From contig CAZSUA010000325.1 of assembly GCA_964609655.1 (NCBI GenBank), positions 1 to 6,327 of the forward strand: DNA of 6,327 nt. Direction: 5' to 3'. Below the pieces are notes generated by a model, which did no database searches, had not been told where the DNA came from, and worked only from the letters and a program-made list of their open reading frames with translations. The first letter of the stretch is position 1. Each line of letters opens with the position of its first letter. Made by a program: the position numbers and the translations under genes. Below are positions 1 to 6,327 of this stretch, one piece after another. The stretch comes from JBBRRP01 sp964609655 (GTDB taxonomy: Bacteria > Myxococcota_A > Polyangia > Polyangiales > Polyangiaceae).

Positions 1-747
1 GCCACCGCCTCCAAACCCACCGCCTCCCCCACGGCCGCCAGTTCCAAGCACCCAAAGTAGGCTGAGCGCCAAGCTGGGGTGAGTGAGCGCGAGCACGATG
101 AACCCAAGGATCAGAAGCCCCAACAGGACCAAACGCAGCAAGCTTGGTTTGGCTTCCGGCGGCGCGTCGGGTGGAGCTTGAGTGGTGTTGTCCACGAAGG
201 GTGCACCATCGATCGCCTGGAGCGTGGCATCGACACCCAGCACTACGGCCGCACTCGCATCACCCGCGCGCAACTTGGGCACCATCACATCATTGATAAT
301 GCGAGCGGCTGTCGCATCGGGGACGCGGCCTTCGAGACCGTAGCCCACTTCTATCGCAATTTTTCGATCCTGGGCGAGGATCATCAGCAAAAGCCCATCG
401 TCGAGTTTCTTCTGACCCAGCTGCCAACTCGCAAAAGTCTTCACAGCGAAGTCGCGGATCGGAACTACGCCGGAAGTGGCGCCAATCCACACGATCACTT
501 GATGCCCCGTCTTGCGCTCGTAGGCGGCCAAGCGAGCATTCAGCTTTTGGGTCGTCTCTCCTGGCAACAGGTGAACGCTATCGGTCACCCACTGCACGGG
601 AAGCGGAGGTGTCGCTAGGTCAGCTGCTGCGCTCGATCCGGCCAATAAAACGGCCAGAAGCAGCGCGAAAATGCCCCACGACCACCCGCGACTTGCCCTT
701 CGCTTAGAAGGCGACTTTGGGTGCTTTTGCTGCGCCAGGATCCGCAC
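1..747 (-). CDS. TPM-domain (YgcG-like) secreted/membrane protein, C-terminus cut by window edge
   Basis: The reading frame is open from 747 to the left edge (249 codons) with no stop inside the window. The visible protein has a basic N-terminus (residues 1-24), a hydrophobic segment (about 25-38) and an Ala-rich stretch ending AAAD, which together look like a signal peptide. A TPM domain follows at about 52-178 and includes the family hallmark EVGYGLEG (133-140) after DDGLLLMILAQDRK. A second hydrophobic segment (about 202-222) and the start of a glycine-rich tail (from 237) come next. This layout is that of YgcG-type TPM proteins: exported, membrane-anchored, with a Gly-rich C-terminus. The domain is named for thylakoid and phosphatase members, but the biochemical role of the bacterial proteins is unsettled. 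There is no ATG in this frame near the N-terminus. I chose GTG at 747 because a purine-rich ribosome binding site lies 8 bases upstream and it gives a complete signal peptide. It overlaps the 3' end of lemA by 44 bases in another frame. Family call is firm; the exact start is not. Confidence 0.88.
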   Translation of the reverse strand, partial: MRILAQQKHPKSPSKRRASRGWSWGIFALLLAVLLAGSSAAADLATPPLPVQWVTDSVHLLPGETTQKLNARLAAYERKTGHQVIVWIGATSGVVPIRDFAVKTFASWQLGQKKLDDGLLLMILAQDRKIAIEVGYGLEGRVPDATAARIINDVMVPKLRAGDASAAVVLGVDATLQAIDGAPFVDNTTQAPPDAPPEAKPSLLRLVLLGLLILGFIVLALTHPSLALSLLWVLGTGGRGGGGGFGGGG

Positions 748-1312
748 GGAAGTAGCCCTTCTCCTGAAAGCGGCTCCCAAAAAATGAGGCGATGAGCGCC
801 GTTGGGAAGGTATTGCGCTTGGTGTTAAATTCCCGGGTTGCTTCGTTAAAACGCATCCGTTCAACGGCGATGCGATTCTCGGTGCCTTCTAGCTGAGCTT
901 GCAGATCGCGAAAATTCTGCGTTGCTTTGAGGTCCGGATACTTTTCAACCACCACCAACAGCCGCGAGAGCGAGGAGGAAAGTTGATTCTGAGCTTCCTC
1001 AAATTTCTTGAGCTCGGCTGGGTTCGTGGGTGCCTGACCCGAACTCCCACTCGAGAGGGAAGCCGCTCGGCTCCGAGCTTCGGTGACCTCTATAAACGTG
1101 CTCTTCTCGAACGCAGCCGCGCCCTTCACCGTCTCAACCAGATTCGGCACGAGATCCAAGCGCCGTTGATAGACATTCTCCACCTGGGCCCACTGGGACT
1201 GCACGCCCTGATCAAGGCCAATGAGCCCATTGTACGCGGAGACGGAACAGCCAACAGGAAGCAGCACAAAAGCTGCCACAGCCGCTAATACGATTAAAAG
1301 TGTTTTGGACAA
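704..1312 (-). CDS. lemA: LemA family protein
   Basis: This is a 202-residue protein, a usual length for the LemA family. An N-terminal hydrophobic segment (about residues 4-20) is followed by a long helical region. Recognisable LemA blocks are YQRRLDLVPNLVETVKG (48-64), YPDLKATQNFRDLQAQLEGT (125-144) and NRIAVERMRFNEATREFN (146-163), then FPTALIASFFG (169-179). LemA proteins are membrane-anchored helical-bundle proteins of unknown biochemical function, often encoded beside TPM proteins, as here. Cys22 follows PVG, which resembles a weak lipobox; the usual Leu at -3 is Pro, so a lipoprotein is possible but unproven. The start is TTG: an in-frame TGA lies only two codons upstream (1316-1318), and AGGGAG sits 7 bases before it. 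The first gene of a lemA-TPM operon, probably transcribed from the spacer at 1313-1522. Family assignment is very secure. Confidence 0.95.
   Translation of the reverse strand: MSKTLLIVLAAVAAFVLLPVGCSVSAYNGLIGLDQGVQSQWAQVENVYQRRLDLVPNLVETVKGAAAFEKSTFIEVTEARSRAASLSSGSSGQAPTNPAELKKFEEAQNQLSSSLSRLLVVVEKYPDLKATQNFRDLQAQLEGTENRIAVERMRFNEATREFNTKRNTFPTALIASFFGSRFQEKGYFRADPGAAKAPKVAF
756..765 (-). promoter_or_regulatory. Ribosome binding site for the TPM gene, inside lemA
   Basis: Read on the minus strand this is AGGAGAAGGG, ending 8 bases before the GTG at 747. It lies within the lemA coding region, so translation of the TPM gene is probably coupled to that of lemA. It is the main reason for choosing the GTG start. 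The purine run also codes for lemA residues, so it could be coincidental. Confidence 0.45.
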
Positions 1313-1319
1313 AGTTCAG

Positions 1320-1325
1320 CTCCCT
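1320..1325 (-). promoter_or_regulatory. Ribosome binding site deciding the lemA TTG start
   Basis: On the minus strand this is AGGGAG, with seven bases between it and the TTG at 1312-1310. Because an in-frame TGA lies between the site and the TTG, no earlier start is possible in this frame. The site therefore supports TTG as the true initiation codon. Confidence 0.7.
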
Positions 1326-1477
1326 AAGTCAGTCGTCGATCGCTGACGCGAGCAAGCTAAGGCTGCTTCCCGGCTTGCGCAACCATTTCGATGAATTGCA
1401 GGGGCGTCATGGGTGTGGGCAACAATGCCTTTTTCGCCCGCGAGCCGCACCATCACCAGCTCAGCGGTGCCAAGGCA

Positions 1478-1509
1478 TCACGGTGGAGCCAGGCTTGAAC
1501 GCTCCGTGA
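1478..1509 (+). other. Imperfect stem-loop just upstream of the glycosyltransferase gene
   Basis: The left arm TCACGGTGGAGC (1478-1489) pairs with GCTCCGTGA (1501-1509) to form nine base pairs with a three-base bulge and an 11-base loop. It ends 13 bases before the ATG at 1523. No T-run follows on either strand, so it does not look like an intrinsic terminator. It could be an operator half-site pair or a structured leader, or chance. Confidence 0.3.
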
Positions 1510-1522
1510 TAAGCTGGGGGGG

Positions 1523-2596
1523 ATGCGGATCCTGTATGGCGTGGTGGGGGAGGGCATGGGGCATGCGATGCGTTCGCGTGTGATCTTGGAGCATCTTTTT
1601 CAAGCGGGTCACGAGGTGGAGATCGTGGCTTCCGGGCGAGCGGTTGAGTTTCTACGGAAGCATTTTTCCGAACACGGATTGGTCCATCGCATTCACGGCA
1701 TGCACATCGTTTACGAAGACAATCGCGTGCGGAAGGGCTCGACGCTGTGGTCCAACGTCGTGACCGGTGTCGCGGCACTTCCTCGCCAGATCGCGGCCTA
1801 TTTCGAGCTGATCGCGCATTTCAAGGCTGAGTTGGTGATCAGTGATTTTGAGTCTTGGACTTACCAATACGCCAAGCTGCATCGACTGCCGGTGCTGAGC
1901 ATCGATAACATGCAGGTGATCAATCGCTGCGAATTACCCCAGGACTTGATAGCCAGCCAGCGGTCAGAATTTGAGCTCACCAAAGCCTTCGTGAAAAGCA
2001 AACTGCCCTTCTGCGATCACTATTTCGTGACGACATTCTTCCGGCCACCGATCCGCAAACCGAATACTTCACTCTTCCCCCCGATTCTGCGCCCAGAGAT
2101 CATCGAGGCTGAGGCCCAGCGCGGAGACCACTTGTTGGTCTACCAAACAGCCGAGGGCAGCGCCTCACTCATGGAAACGTTGAGCAGGACTGGTCTCGAA
2201 TGCCGCGTGTACGGTGCACGACGCGAACTCAAAGAAGAAGTTGTCGAAGGCAATTTGAGATTCCGACCCTTCAGCGAAGCCGGATTCGTGCGCGATCTTG
2301 CCGAAGCGCGCGGGGTGATTGCCGGCGGCGGCTTCACGCTGATGGGTGAGGCGGTCTATCTGAGAAAGCCGATGTTGGCCGTGCCCGTGGGTGGCCAGTT
2401 CGAGCAAGTTCTCAACGCGAAGTATTTGGAACGCCTCGGCTATGGCCGCACGGCCCCATCCTTGGCTGATCCTGTTCACGTTTTAGAGTTTGTGGAAGCA
2501 ATTCCGAAATGCGAAGAAGCGCTCGCTGGGTACTCACAAACGGGGAATGTTGAAATTCTGAGCGCCTTGGATCGGTACATCCGAGATCTCAGCTAG
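1523..2596 (+). CDS. GT-B glycosyltransferase, MJ1255/MurG-like family
   Basis: The 357-residue protein has the two-lobed layout of GT-B nucleotide-sugar glycosyltransferases. The N-terminal lobe opens with RILYGVVGEGMGHAMRSR (2-19), the glycine-rich loop after strand 1 with the G-x-GH pattern typical of this group. VISDFESWTYQYAKL (105-119) and LSIDNMQ (125-131) are further N-lobe blocks. The C-lobe carries AGGGFTLMGEAVYLRKP (267-283), then VPVGGQFEQVLNAKYLERLGYG (287-308), which matches the donor-binding region of MurG and MJ1255/VC2487-type enzymes. It most likely moves a sugar from a nucleotide donor to a glycan, lipid or small-molecule acceptor on the cytoplasmic side; the substrates cannot be read from sequence. 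No signal peptide is seen. The ATG fits the family N-terminus exactly but has only a run of seven G directly before it rather than a spaced ribosome binding site. It is the only plus-strand gene and converges on the helicase gene. Confidence 0.87.
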   Translation: MRILYGVVGEGMGHAMRSRVILEHLFQAGHEVEIVASGRAVEFLRKHFSEHGLVHRIHGMHIVYEDNRVRKGSTLWSNVVTGVAALPRQIAAYFELIAHFKAELVISDFESWTYQYAKLHRLPVLSIDNMQVINRCELPQDLIASQRSEFELTKAFVKSKLPFCDHYFVTTFFRPPIRKPNTSLFPPILRPEIIEAEAQRGDHLLVYQTAEGSASLMETLSRTGLECRVYGARRELKEEVVEGNLRFRPFSEAGFVRDLAEARGVIAGGGFTLMGEAVYLRKPMLAVPVGGQFEQVLNAKYLERLGYGRTAPSLADPVHVLEFVEAIPKCEEALAGYSQTGNVEILSALDRYIRDLS

Positions 2597-2598
2597 CT
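2583..2598. other. Tandem palindromes at a tail-to-tail gene overlap
   Basis: Two 8-base palindromes, GAGATCTC (2583-2590) and AGCTAGCT (2591-2598), abut at the junction of the convergent glycosyltransferase and helicase genes. The central CTAG (2593-2596) supplies TAG stops on both strands, so the genes overlap by four bases. There is no room for a separate terminator, and no stem with a T-run was seen nearby. Transcripts from both sides probably run into the opposite gene. Confidence 0.75.
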
Positions 2599-5115
2599 TC
2601 CGAGCTGGAGCAAGCTGAACCAGGGTCGGCCAGCGCTGCGGGAGGCCGCTAGATCGATACGGACGGTGAACCGCCAATCGTTGGCCTCGTCCGGGTCACA
2701 CAGGATTTGTTCGACCACCCAGGCATCCTCAAGCTTCTGGATTCGCGTATTTTGCGGGTTCCGAGCTTTCGGATCGACCAAAAGGCTGGGGTGTTCGGAC
2801 CAGAATGGAAGGAGTGCGGCTTCCAACTTCGCGGCTGTCCACGGCTCGTCTCCCGTCTGAAGGAGTGTCAGAGCGGCTGCGTAATCGCGCTGAGCTAGGG
2901 CCCGAACCAAGCCGAAAACCGCGTTCCGGACGAGCACCGTGAAGCCTTTGCTGTCGCGCGTGACATCGGTGGTGTCGATCGGTTCTTCGAGCCGTTCCTC
3001 GCTGGTTTGCAGTTTGCCTTCGCGTTGGCGTTGCCATTCATCGAGCAGGCTTGAATCTACGGCGCGCACCATGATGTCGAAGTACGTGATGATATCATCC
3101 ACAGCTTCATTGCGAGCCGTGAGCGGAACGCTGCGCACGAGTGCTTTGTAGACTTCGGACAGATAGCGTAGGAGTAAGCCTTCGGCGCGCTCCATCCCGT
3201 ATTCTTTGATGTAGTCCGGGAAGGAGAGGAGATTTTCGTACATTTCCCGAGCCACAGATTTGGGGCGAACATTCTCCGTTCCTACCCAAGGGTGCTCCTT
3301 GGCAAAGGCGTTGAACGTATCGTAGATGAACTCTCGGTTGGGCTTGGGGTATTCCACCTCTTCAAGCTTCTTGATGCGCTCATCGTATTCAACGCCTTGG
3401 GATTTGAGCTCCGCCATCAGCGCCGTCTTTAGCTTATCGACCTGGCGAATCAGCACAAAGTCAGGATTTTCGAGGATGGATTCCACAAGGGTGAGCACCT
3501 CCAAGCCGTAACCGGGATCTTCGGGATCCAGCAGTTTTAGCGTGCTCATGAGATAAAGGCCGAGCGTCTGATTGAGCGAGAAATCGTCCTGCAGGTCCAA
3601 ATTCACAGTGACCTGCTTATCGGGGGCCACCTCGAGCACCTGAGCGTGAAGTAGAGAATCAAACAGCACCTGCGCCGTCCGTGCGACCACTCGCTTCTCC
3701 GCTCGGCGGCCGTGGGAACGGTGGATCAGTCGCGCTACGGCGCGGCAACCGTCGCTACGGGACAGTACGTTGAGGAGCGTGCCGTGCGTCACCGTGAAAC
3801 GCGAAATGAGAGGCTCGGGAGCTGAAGTCACGAGCCTATCAAAGGTGGCTTTGTCCCAATGGACATAGCCGCGTTCAGGGGGCTTCTTCTTCACTACCTT
3901 CTTTTTCTTGCCATCACCGCTGAGCTTGGCGTCCAGGCGCAAGTTTTCAATCACATGCTCAGGGGCTTGCACGACGACGCTGCCGTGATCATCAAACCCC
4001 TTGCGTCCCGCCCGCCCGCTGATCTGTTGAAAATCGCGGATGCTAAGAATGGCCGTCTTCTCGCCGTCGAACTTGCAGAGGCCCGTAAAGAGCACGCTGC
4101 GAATCGGAATATTCACCCCAACTCCCAGTGTATCAGTGCCGCAAATGACCTTTAAGAGGCCCGTTTGCGCGAGGCGCTCCACGATCAATCGATACTTCGG
4201 CAAGAGGCCTGCGTGATGAATGCCGATCCCGTGGCGTAGAAATTTCTGGAGCTCTTTGCCATAGGGGCTCGCCCAACGGACGCCCACGAGAGCATCGTGA
4301 ATCGCACGTTTCTCCTCTTTCGAAGAGAAATCACTGCTCATGAGATTTTGCGCGAATTCGGCGCAGGCGCGCTGCGTGAAAGCAACGAGGTAAATCGGGT
4401 AGCGCGAGCCCGCTACCAATTCTTGGATCGTTTCGTGGAGCGGCGTGGTTCGATACTCATAATCAAGCGGCACAGGGCGCACCGATGAGGTGATAACGGC
4501 GGTTGCTTGTCCGTTGCGCCGCGTGAGCTCACGTTCAAAGAACTGAGTGGGGCCGAGCGTCGCCGACATCAGCAGGAAATTCGCCTGTGGCAGCGTTAGC
4601 AGCGGAACTTGCCACGCCGTCCCCCGTTCGCGATCCGAATAGTAGTGAAACTCATCCATCACCACCGCTCCCACATCAGCCTTTTCGCCTTCGCGCAGCG
4701 CGACGTTGGCTAAGATTTCCGCGGTGCAACAAATGATGGGCGCCTCCGGATTAACGCTTGCGTCGCCGGTCATCAGCCCCACGTTCCTCGGCCCAAATGC
4801 GGCCGTTAGTGCGAAGAACTTTTCGTTCACCAGGGCTTTGATGGGGCAGGTGTAAAAGGAGCGTTGCTTCAACGCCATCGCTCGAAAGTGGAGGGCGGTT
4901 GCGACGAGCGACTTTCCAGAACCCGTGGGAGTGGACAAGATAAGGTTCTTGTCGGCAAATAGCTCCAGGATGGCCTCCTCCTGCGCGGGATAGAGATCCA
5001 GCCCGAGTCCTTGGACGTACTCAAGGAACGGCTCCAAGAGAGCGTCCCCAGGAAGATCGTCACTCGACGGAAGTTTGCTCAGTTGAAGTTCAAGGGGCGC
5101 AAGGTTCGCAGTCAT
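2593..5115 (-). CDS. Ski2-like DEAD/DEAH-box helicase with DUF3516-type C-terminus
   Basis: The protein has 840 residues and a full superfamily 2 helicase core. A Q-like motif YPAQEEAI (42-49) is followed by Walker A TPTGSGKS (62-69), motif Ia (TCPIKALVNEK, 89-99), motif II DEFH (154-157) and motif III SATLG (184-188). Motif V is GTDTLGVGVNIP (326-337) and motif VI QISGRAGRKG (364-373). The DExH box and QxxGRAGR are characteristic of Ski2/Hel308/HelY-like ATP-driven RNA or DNA helicases. A basic linker KKKKVVKKK (403-411) leads into about 430 residues with no known catalytic motif; position and length fit DUF3516, a domain known to follow this kind of core. All core motifs are intact, so it should be an active cytoplasmic ATPase; its substrate is unknown. 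The ATG lies six bases after the fucosidase stop, in the same frame, and no strong ribosome binding site precedes it, so translation may depend on reinitiation. The 3' end overlaps the glycosyltransferase gene by four bases. Confidence 0.93.
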   Translation of the reverse strand: MTANLAPLELQLSKLPSSDDLPGDALLEPFLEYVQGLGLDLYPAQEEAILELFADKNLILSTPTGSGKSLVATALHFRAMALKQRSFYTCPIKALVNEKFFALTAAFGPRNVGLMTGDASVNPEAPIICCTAEILANVALREGEKADVGAVVMDEFHYYSDRERGTAWQVPLLTLPQANFLLMSATLGPTQFFERELTRRNGQATAVITSSVRPVPLDYEYRTTPLHETIQELVAGSRYPIYLVAFTQRACAEFAQNLMSSDFSSKEEKRAIHDALVGVRWASPYGKELQKFLRHGIGIHHAGLLPKYRLIVERLAQTGLLKVICGTDTLGVGVNIPIRSVLFTGLCKFDGEKTAILSIRDFQQISGRAGRKGFDDHGSVVVQAPEHVIENLRLDAKLSGDGKKKKVVKKKPPERGYVHWDKATFDRLVTSAPEPLISRFTVTHGTLLNVLSRSDGCRAVARLIHRSHGRRAEKRVVARTAQVLFDSLLHAQVLEVAPDKQVTVNLDLQDDFSLNQTLGLYLMSTLKLLDPEDPGYGLEVLTLVESILENPDFVLIRQVDKLKTALMAELKSQGVEYDERIKKLEEVEYPKPNREFIYDTFNAFAKEHPWVGTENVRPKSVAREMYENLLSFPDYIKEYGMERAEGLLLRYLSEVYKALVRSVPLTARNEAVDDIITYFDIMVRAVDSSLLDEWQRQREGKLQTSEERLEEPIDTTDVTRDSKGFTVLVRNAVFGLVRALAQRDYAAALTLLQTGDEPWTAAKLEAALLPFWSEHPSLLVDPKARNPQNTRIQKLEDAWVVEQILCDPDEANDWRFTVRIDLAASRSAGRPWFSLLQLGS

Positions 5116-5121
5116 TCGCGC

Positions 5122-6327
5122 TCAGTCTAGGAACAACTCGAGCACTGGGACAGTGACATCGGGTTTGAGCGTCGGCAGCTCTAGCAAGAGGGAGTTTGCC
5201 TCGCCCGCGGTCTCGCGTGCTTGCACTGCCGTCCAATCCTTGGCTTCGAGCACGATCTCCGAGCCATCGTGGAGAAATTGGGCATATTTGACGCGCTCGC
5301 GCAGACCATCGAGCCACAGATACTTGAACGGCCAGGCGAAGCAGTGAACGTAAAGTCGATGGGTCTCCGGATTATATGTTAGCCGGCAATCGGTGGGGGT
5401 GGGGACGTCAGTTGGGGCGGCCGTGCAACCATAAATGGAACGACTATGGCTTTGCATCCAACTCCCGATGCCAGCCAAGCTCCGGAGCGCTCGCTGATCA
5501 AATTCACCGCGGGATGTGGGCCCCACATTGAGCAAGAGGTTTCCGCCTTTGCTCACGGTATCGATCAACATCTGGAGCAGCATTTCGACGCTCTTGAACG
5601 TGTTTTCGTCGCGATGGTAACCCCACGAACCTGAGAGGGTCTGGCACGCCTCCCAAACCACGCGTTTGCCCGCGTGCTCCAACCACGCACGCGGCTGATA
5701 CTGTTCCGGCGTTTTCATGTCCCAGCCGTAATCCAGATTCAGTCGATCGTTCATGATGATTGTTGGGCGCAGGCTGCGCACCGTTTTCAAGAGCTCATCG
5801 CTCTCCCAGTCTGCGTGGCCCTTACCGCTGCCATCCGGCTTGGGATAGCTGAAATCGCACCAAAGCACGTCGATATCCCCGTATTGGGTTAGAAGCTCAG
5901 TGAGCTGATCGCGCATGTAGTGGGCGTAGCGGCTTGGCACGCGCCCGATATTCATCTGCTCGCGTTCCGGGTGGGCTCGGTACGGGCCGATGTGTGCGTC
6001 GAGCAAGAAGTCGGGGTGGTGCCAGTCGATGAGGGAGTAGTAGATGCCCGTGCGAAGGCCGCGCTTGCGGAAGGCCTCTAAGAGCGGTTTGAGCAAGTCG
6101 CGGCGGGCTGGGGTGTTGGTGGCTTTGTAGTCGGAGTGTTGGGTATCCCAGAGGCAAAAGCCTTCATGGTGTTTGGCGGTGACGACGACGTACTTCATGC
6201 CAGCGCGAAACGCGGCATCCGCCCAAGCGTCCGGATCGAAATGGTCGGGATCAAAACGCCCGAAATAATTGGCGTCATAGGTTTCGGTGGGGATATTTTC
6301 GTTGTTTCTCACCCACTCGTGGCGTGC
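5122..6327 (-). CDS. GH29 alpha-L-fucosidase, N-terminus beyond window edge
   Basis: The frame is open from the right edge, giving 401 residues; the real start lies outside. A GTG at 6312 is not the start, since the five codons before it (ARHEW) already continue the family sequence. Counting from the first visible residue, FDPDAWADAAFRAGMKYVVV (30-49) and TAKHHEGFCLWDT (50-62) are conserved GH29 barrel blocks. DVLWCDFSYP (153-162) ends a barrel strand, and Asp158 is the likely catalytic nucleophile. NDRL (193-196), TPEQYQP (206-212), VVWEACQTLSGSWGY (223-237) and VSKGGNLLLNVGPTSRGE (258-275) follow. The last 90 or so residues form the expected beta-rich C-terminal domain and the end looks natural. 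It hydrolyses terminal alpha-L-fucose from oligosaccharides or glycoproteins with retention of configuration. What is missing is the N-terminal 60 or so residues, including any signal peptide, so export cannot be judged. It is upstream of, and probably co-transcribed with, the helicase gene. Confidence 0.94.
   Translation of the reverse strand, partial: ARHEWVRNNENIPTETYDANYFGRFDPDHFDPDAWADAAFRAGMKYVVVTAKHHEGFCLWDTQHSDYKATNTPARRDLLKPLLEAFRKRGLRTGIYYSLIDWHHPDFLLDAHIGPYRAHPEREQMNIGRVPSRYAHYMRDQLTELLTQYGDIDVLWCDFSYPKPDGSGKGHADWESDELLKTVRSLRPTIIMNDRLNLDYGWDMKTPEQYQPRAWLEHAGKRVVWEACQTLSGSWGYHRDENTFKSVEMLLQMLIDTVSKGGNLLLNVGPTSRGEFDQRALRSLAGIGSWMQSHSRSIYGCTAAPTDVPTPTDCRLTYNPETHRLYVHCFAWPFKYLWLDGLRERVKYAQFLHDGSEIVLEAKDWTAVQARETAGEANSLLLELPTLKPDVTVPVLELFLD

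Larger units (their letters stand above)
1313..1522. other. Divergent spacer between lemA and the glycosyltransferase gene
   Basis: This 210-base stretch separates two genes reading away from each other and must hold the promoter of at least lemA, and probably of both. I see no consensus -35/-10 pair. The best minus-strand candidate for lemA is TTGCGC (about 1377-1382) and TTAGCT (about 1355-1360), 16 bases apart, which is weak. An 8-base palindrome TTGCGCAA overlaps that -35 candidate. A 17-codon minus-strand ATG frame at 1357-1410 has no ribosome binding site or recognisable similarity. No tRNA or convincing small gene was seen. Confidence 0.6.

Noticed and set aside
1..39. Simple GGN-type repeat at the left edge
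   Set aside because: It is the coding sequence of the glycine-rich tail usual in YgcG-like TPM proteins, not an independent repeat element.
79..618. Plus-strand open frame of 179 codons
   Set aside because: It lies wholly opposite the TPM-domain gene, whose frame gives an unmistakable domain. The plus-strand product has no recognisable motif and a composition typical of an antisense shadow.
899..1288. Plus-strand open frame of 129 codons opposite lemA
   Set aside because: LemA on the other strand is fully convincing across this stretch, and the antisense product has no domain or signal.
1357..1410. Minus-strand 17-residue peptide starting MTPLQFIEMV upstream of lemA
   Set aside because: It has an ATG and a stop but no ribosome binding site and no recognised similarity, and it is too short to separate from chance.
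1461..1778. Minus-strand open frame of 105 codons across the glycosyltransferase start
   Set aside because: It is Arg/Pro/Ser-rich and overlaps the conserved N-terminus of the glycosyltransferase antisense. No motif or ribosome binding site supports it.
3859..4155. Plus-strand open frame of 98 codons with a hydrophobic start
   Set aside because: It is antisense to helicase motifs V-VI and the linker. Its hydrophobic beginning arises from the complement of the lysine-rich linker and nearby codons, so there is no independent support.
5122..5124. Recoding of TGA as a sense codon, making a fucosidase-helicase fusion
   Set aside because: The fucosidase C-terminus looks natural at this stop, tryptophan is encoded by TGG throughout, and lemA needs TGA as a stop just upstream of its start. 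The standard code fits best.
6310..6312. GTG as the start of the fucosidase
   Set aside because: The frame stays open upstream to the window edge and encodes ARHEW, which continues the GH29 sequence. The enzyme would also lack its N-terminal barrel strands.

Overview
The window carries five protein genes, and essentially every base is coding apart from one 210-base divergent spacer. Four genes are on the minus strand and one is on the plus strand. The DNA is moderately GC-rich with even codon use, and the standard genetic code fits throughout. Free-living bacteria are suggested by a LemA/TPM pair, a GH29 alpha-L-fucosidase, a Ski2-like helicase with a DUF3516-type C-terminus and an MJ1255-type glycosyltransferase. 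I lean towards the Planctomycetes-Verrucomicrobia group because of this mix, but that is a low-confidence inference. No tRNA, rRNA, CRISPR array, insertion sequence or attachment site was seen.

Layout from left to right. Positions 1-747 (minus) hold most of a TPM-domain (YgcG-like) envelope protein, cut by the left edge in its glycine-rich tail. It overlaps the 3' end of lemA (704-1312, minus), which begins at a TTG codon with a good ribosome binding site. Positions 1313-1522 are the spacer between lemA and a divergent glycosyltransferase gene (1523-2596, plus). That gene converges on the helicase gene (2593-5115, minus), and both stop codons lie inside one palindromic CTAG. Upstream of the helicase on the same strand is the alpha-L-fucosidase (5122 to beyond the right edge), ending six bases before the helicase start and in the same reading frame.

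The minus strand thus shows two tight pairs: fucosidase then helicase, and lemA then TPM. The plus-strand glycosyltransferase sits between them. LemA and TPM proteins are commonly encoded together and are thought to act at the membrane. The fucosidase removes fucose from glycans, and the glycosyltransferase probably builds a glycoconjugate. The helicase probably remodels RNA or DNA, and no known pathway ties it to the fucosidase. I found no convincing new multi-gene system. The most notable points are the in-frame fucosidase/helicase junction, the shared CTAG stop and the DUF3516-type helicase itself.
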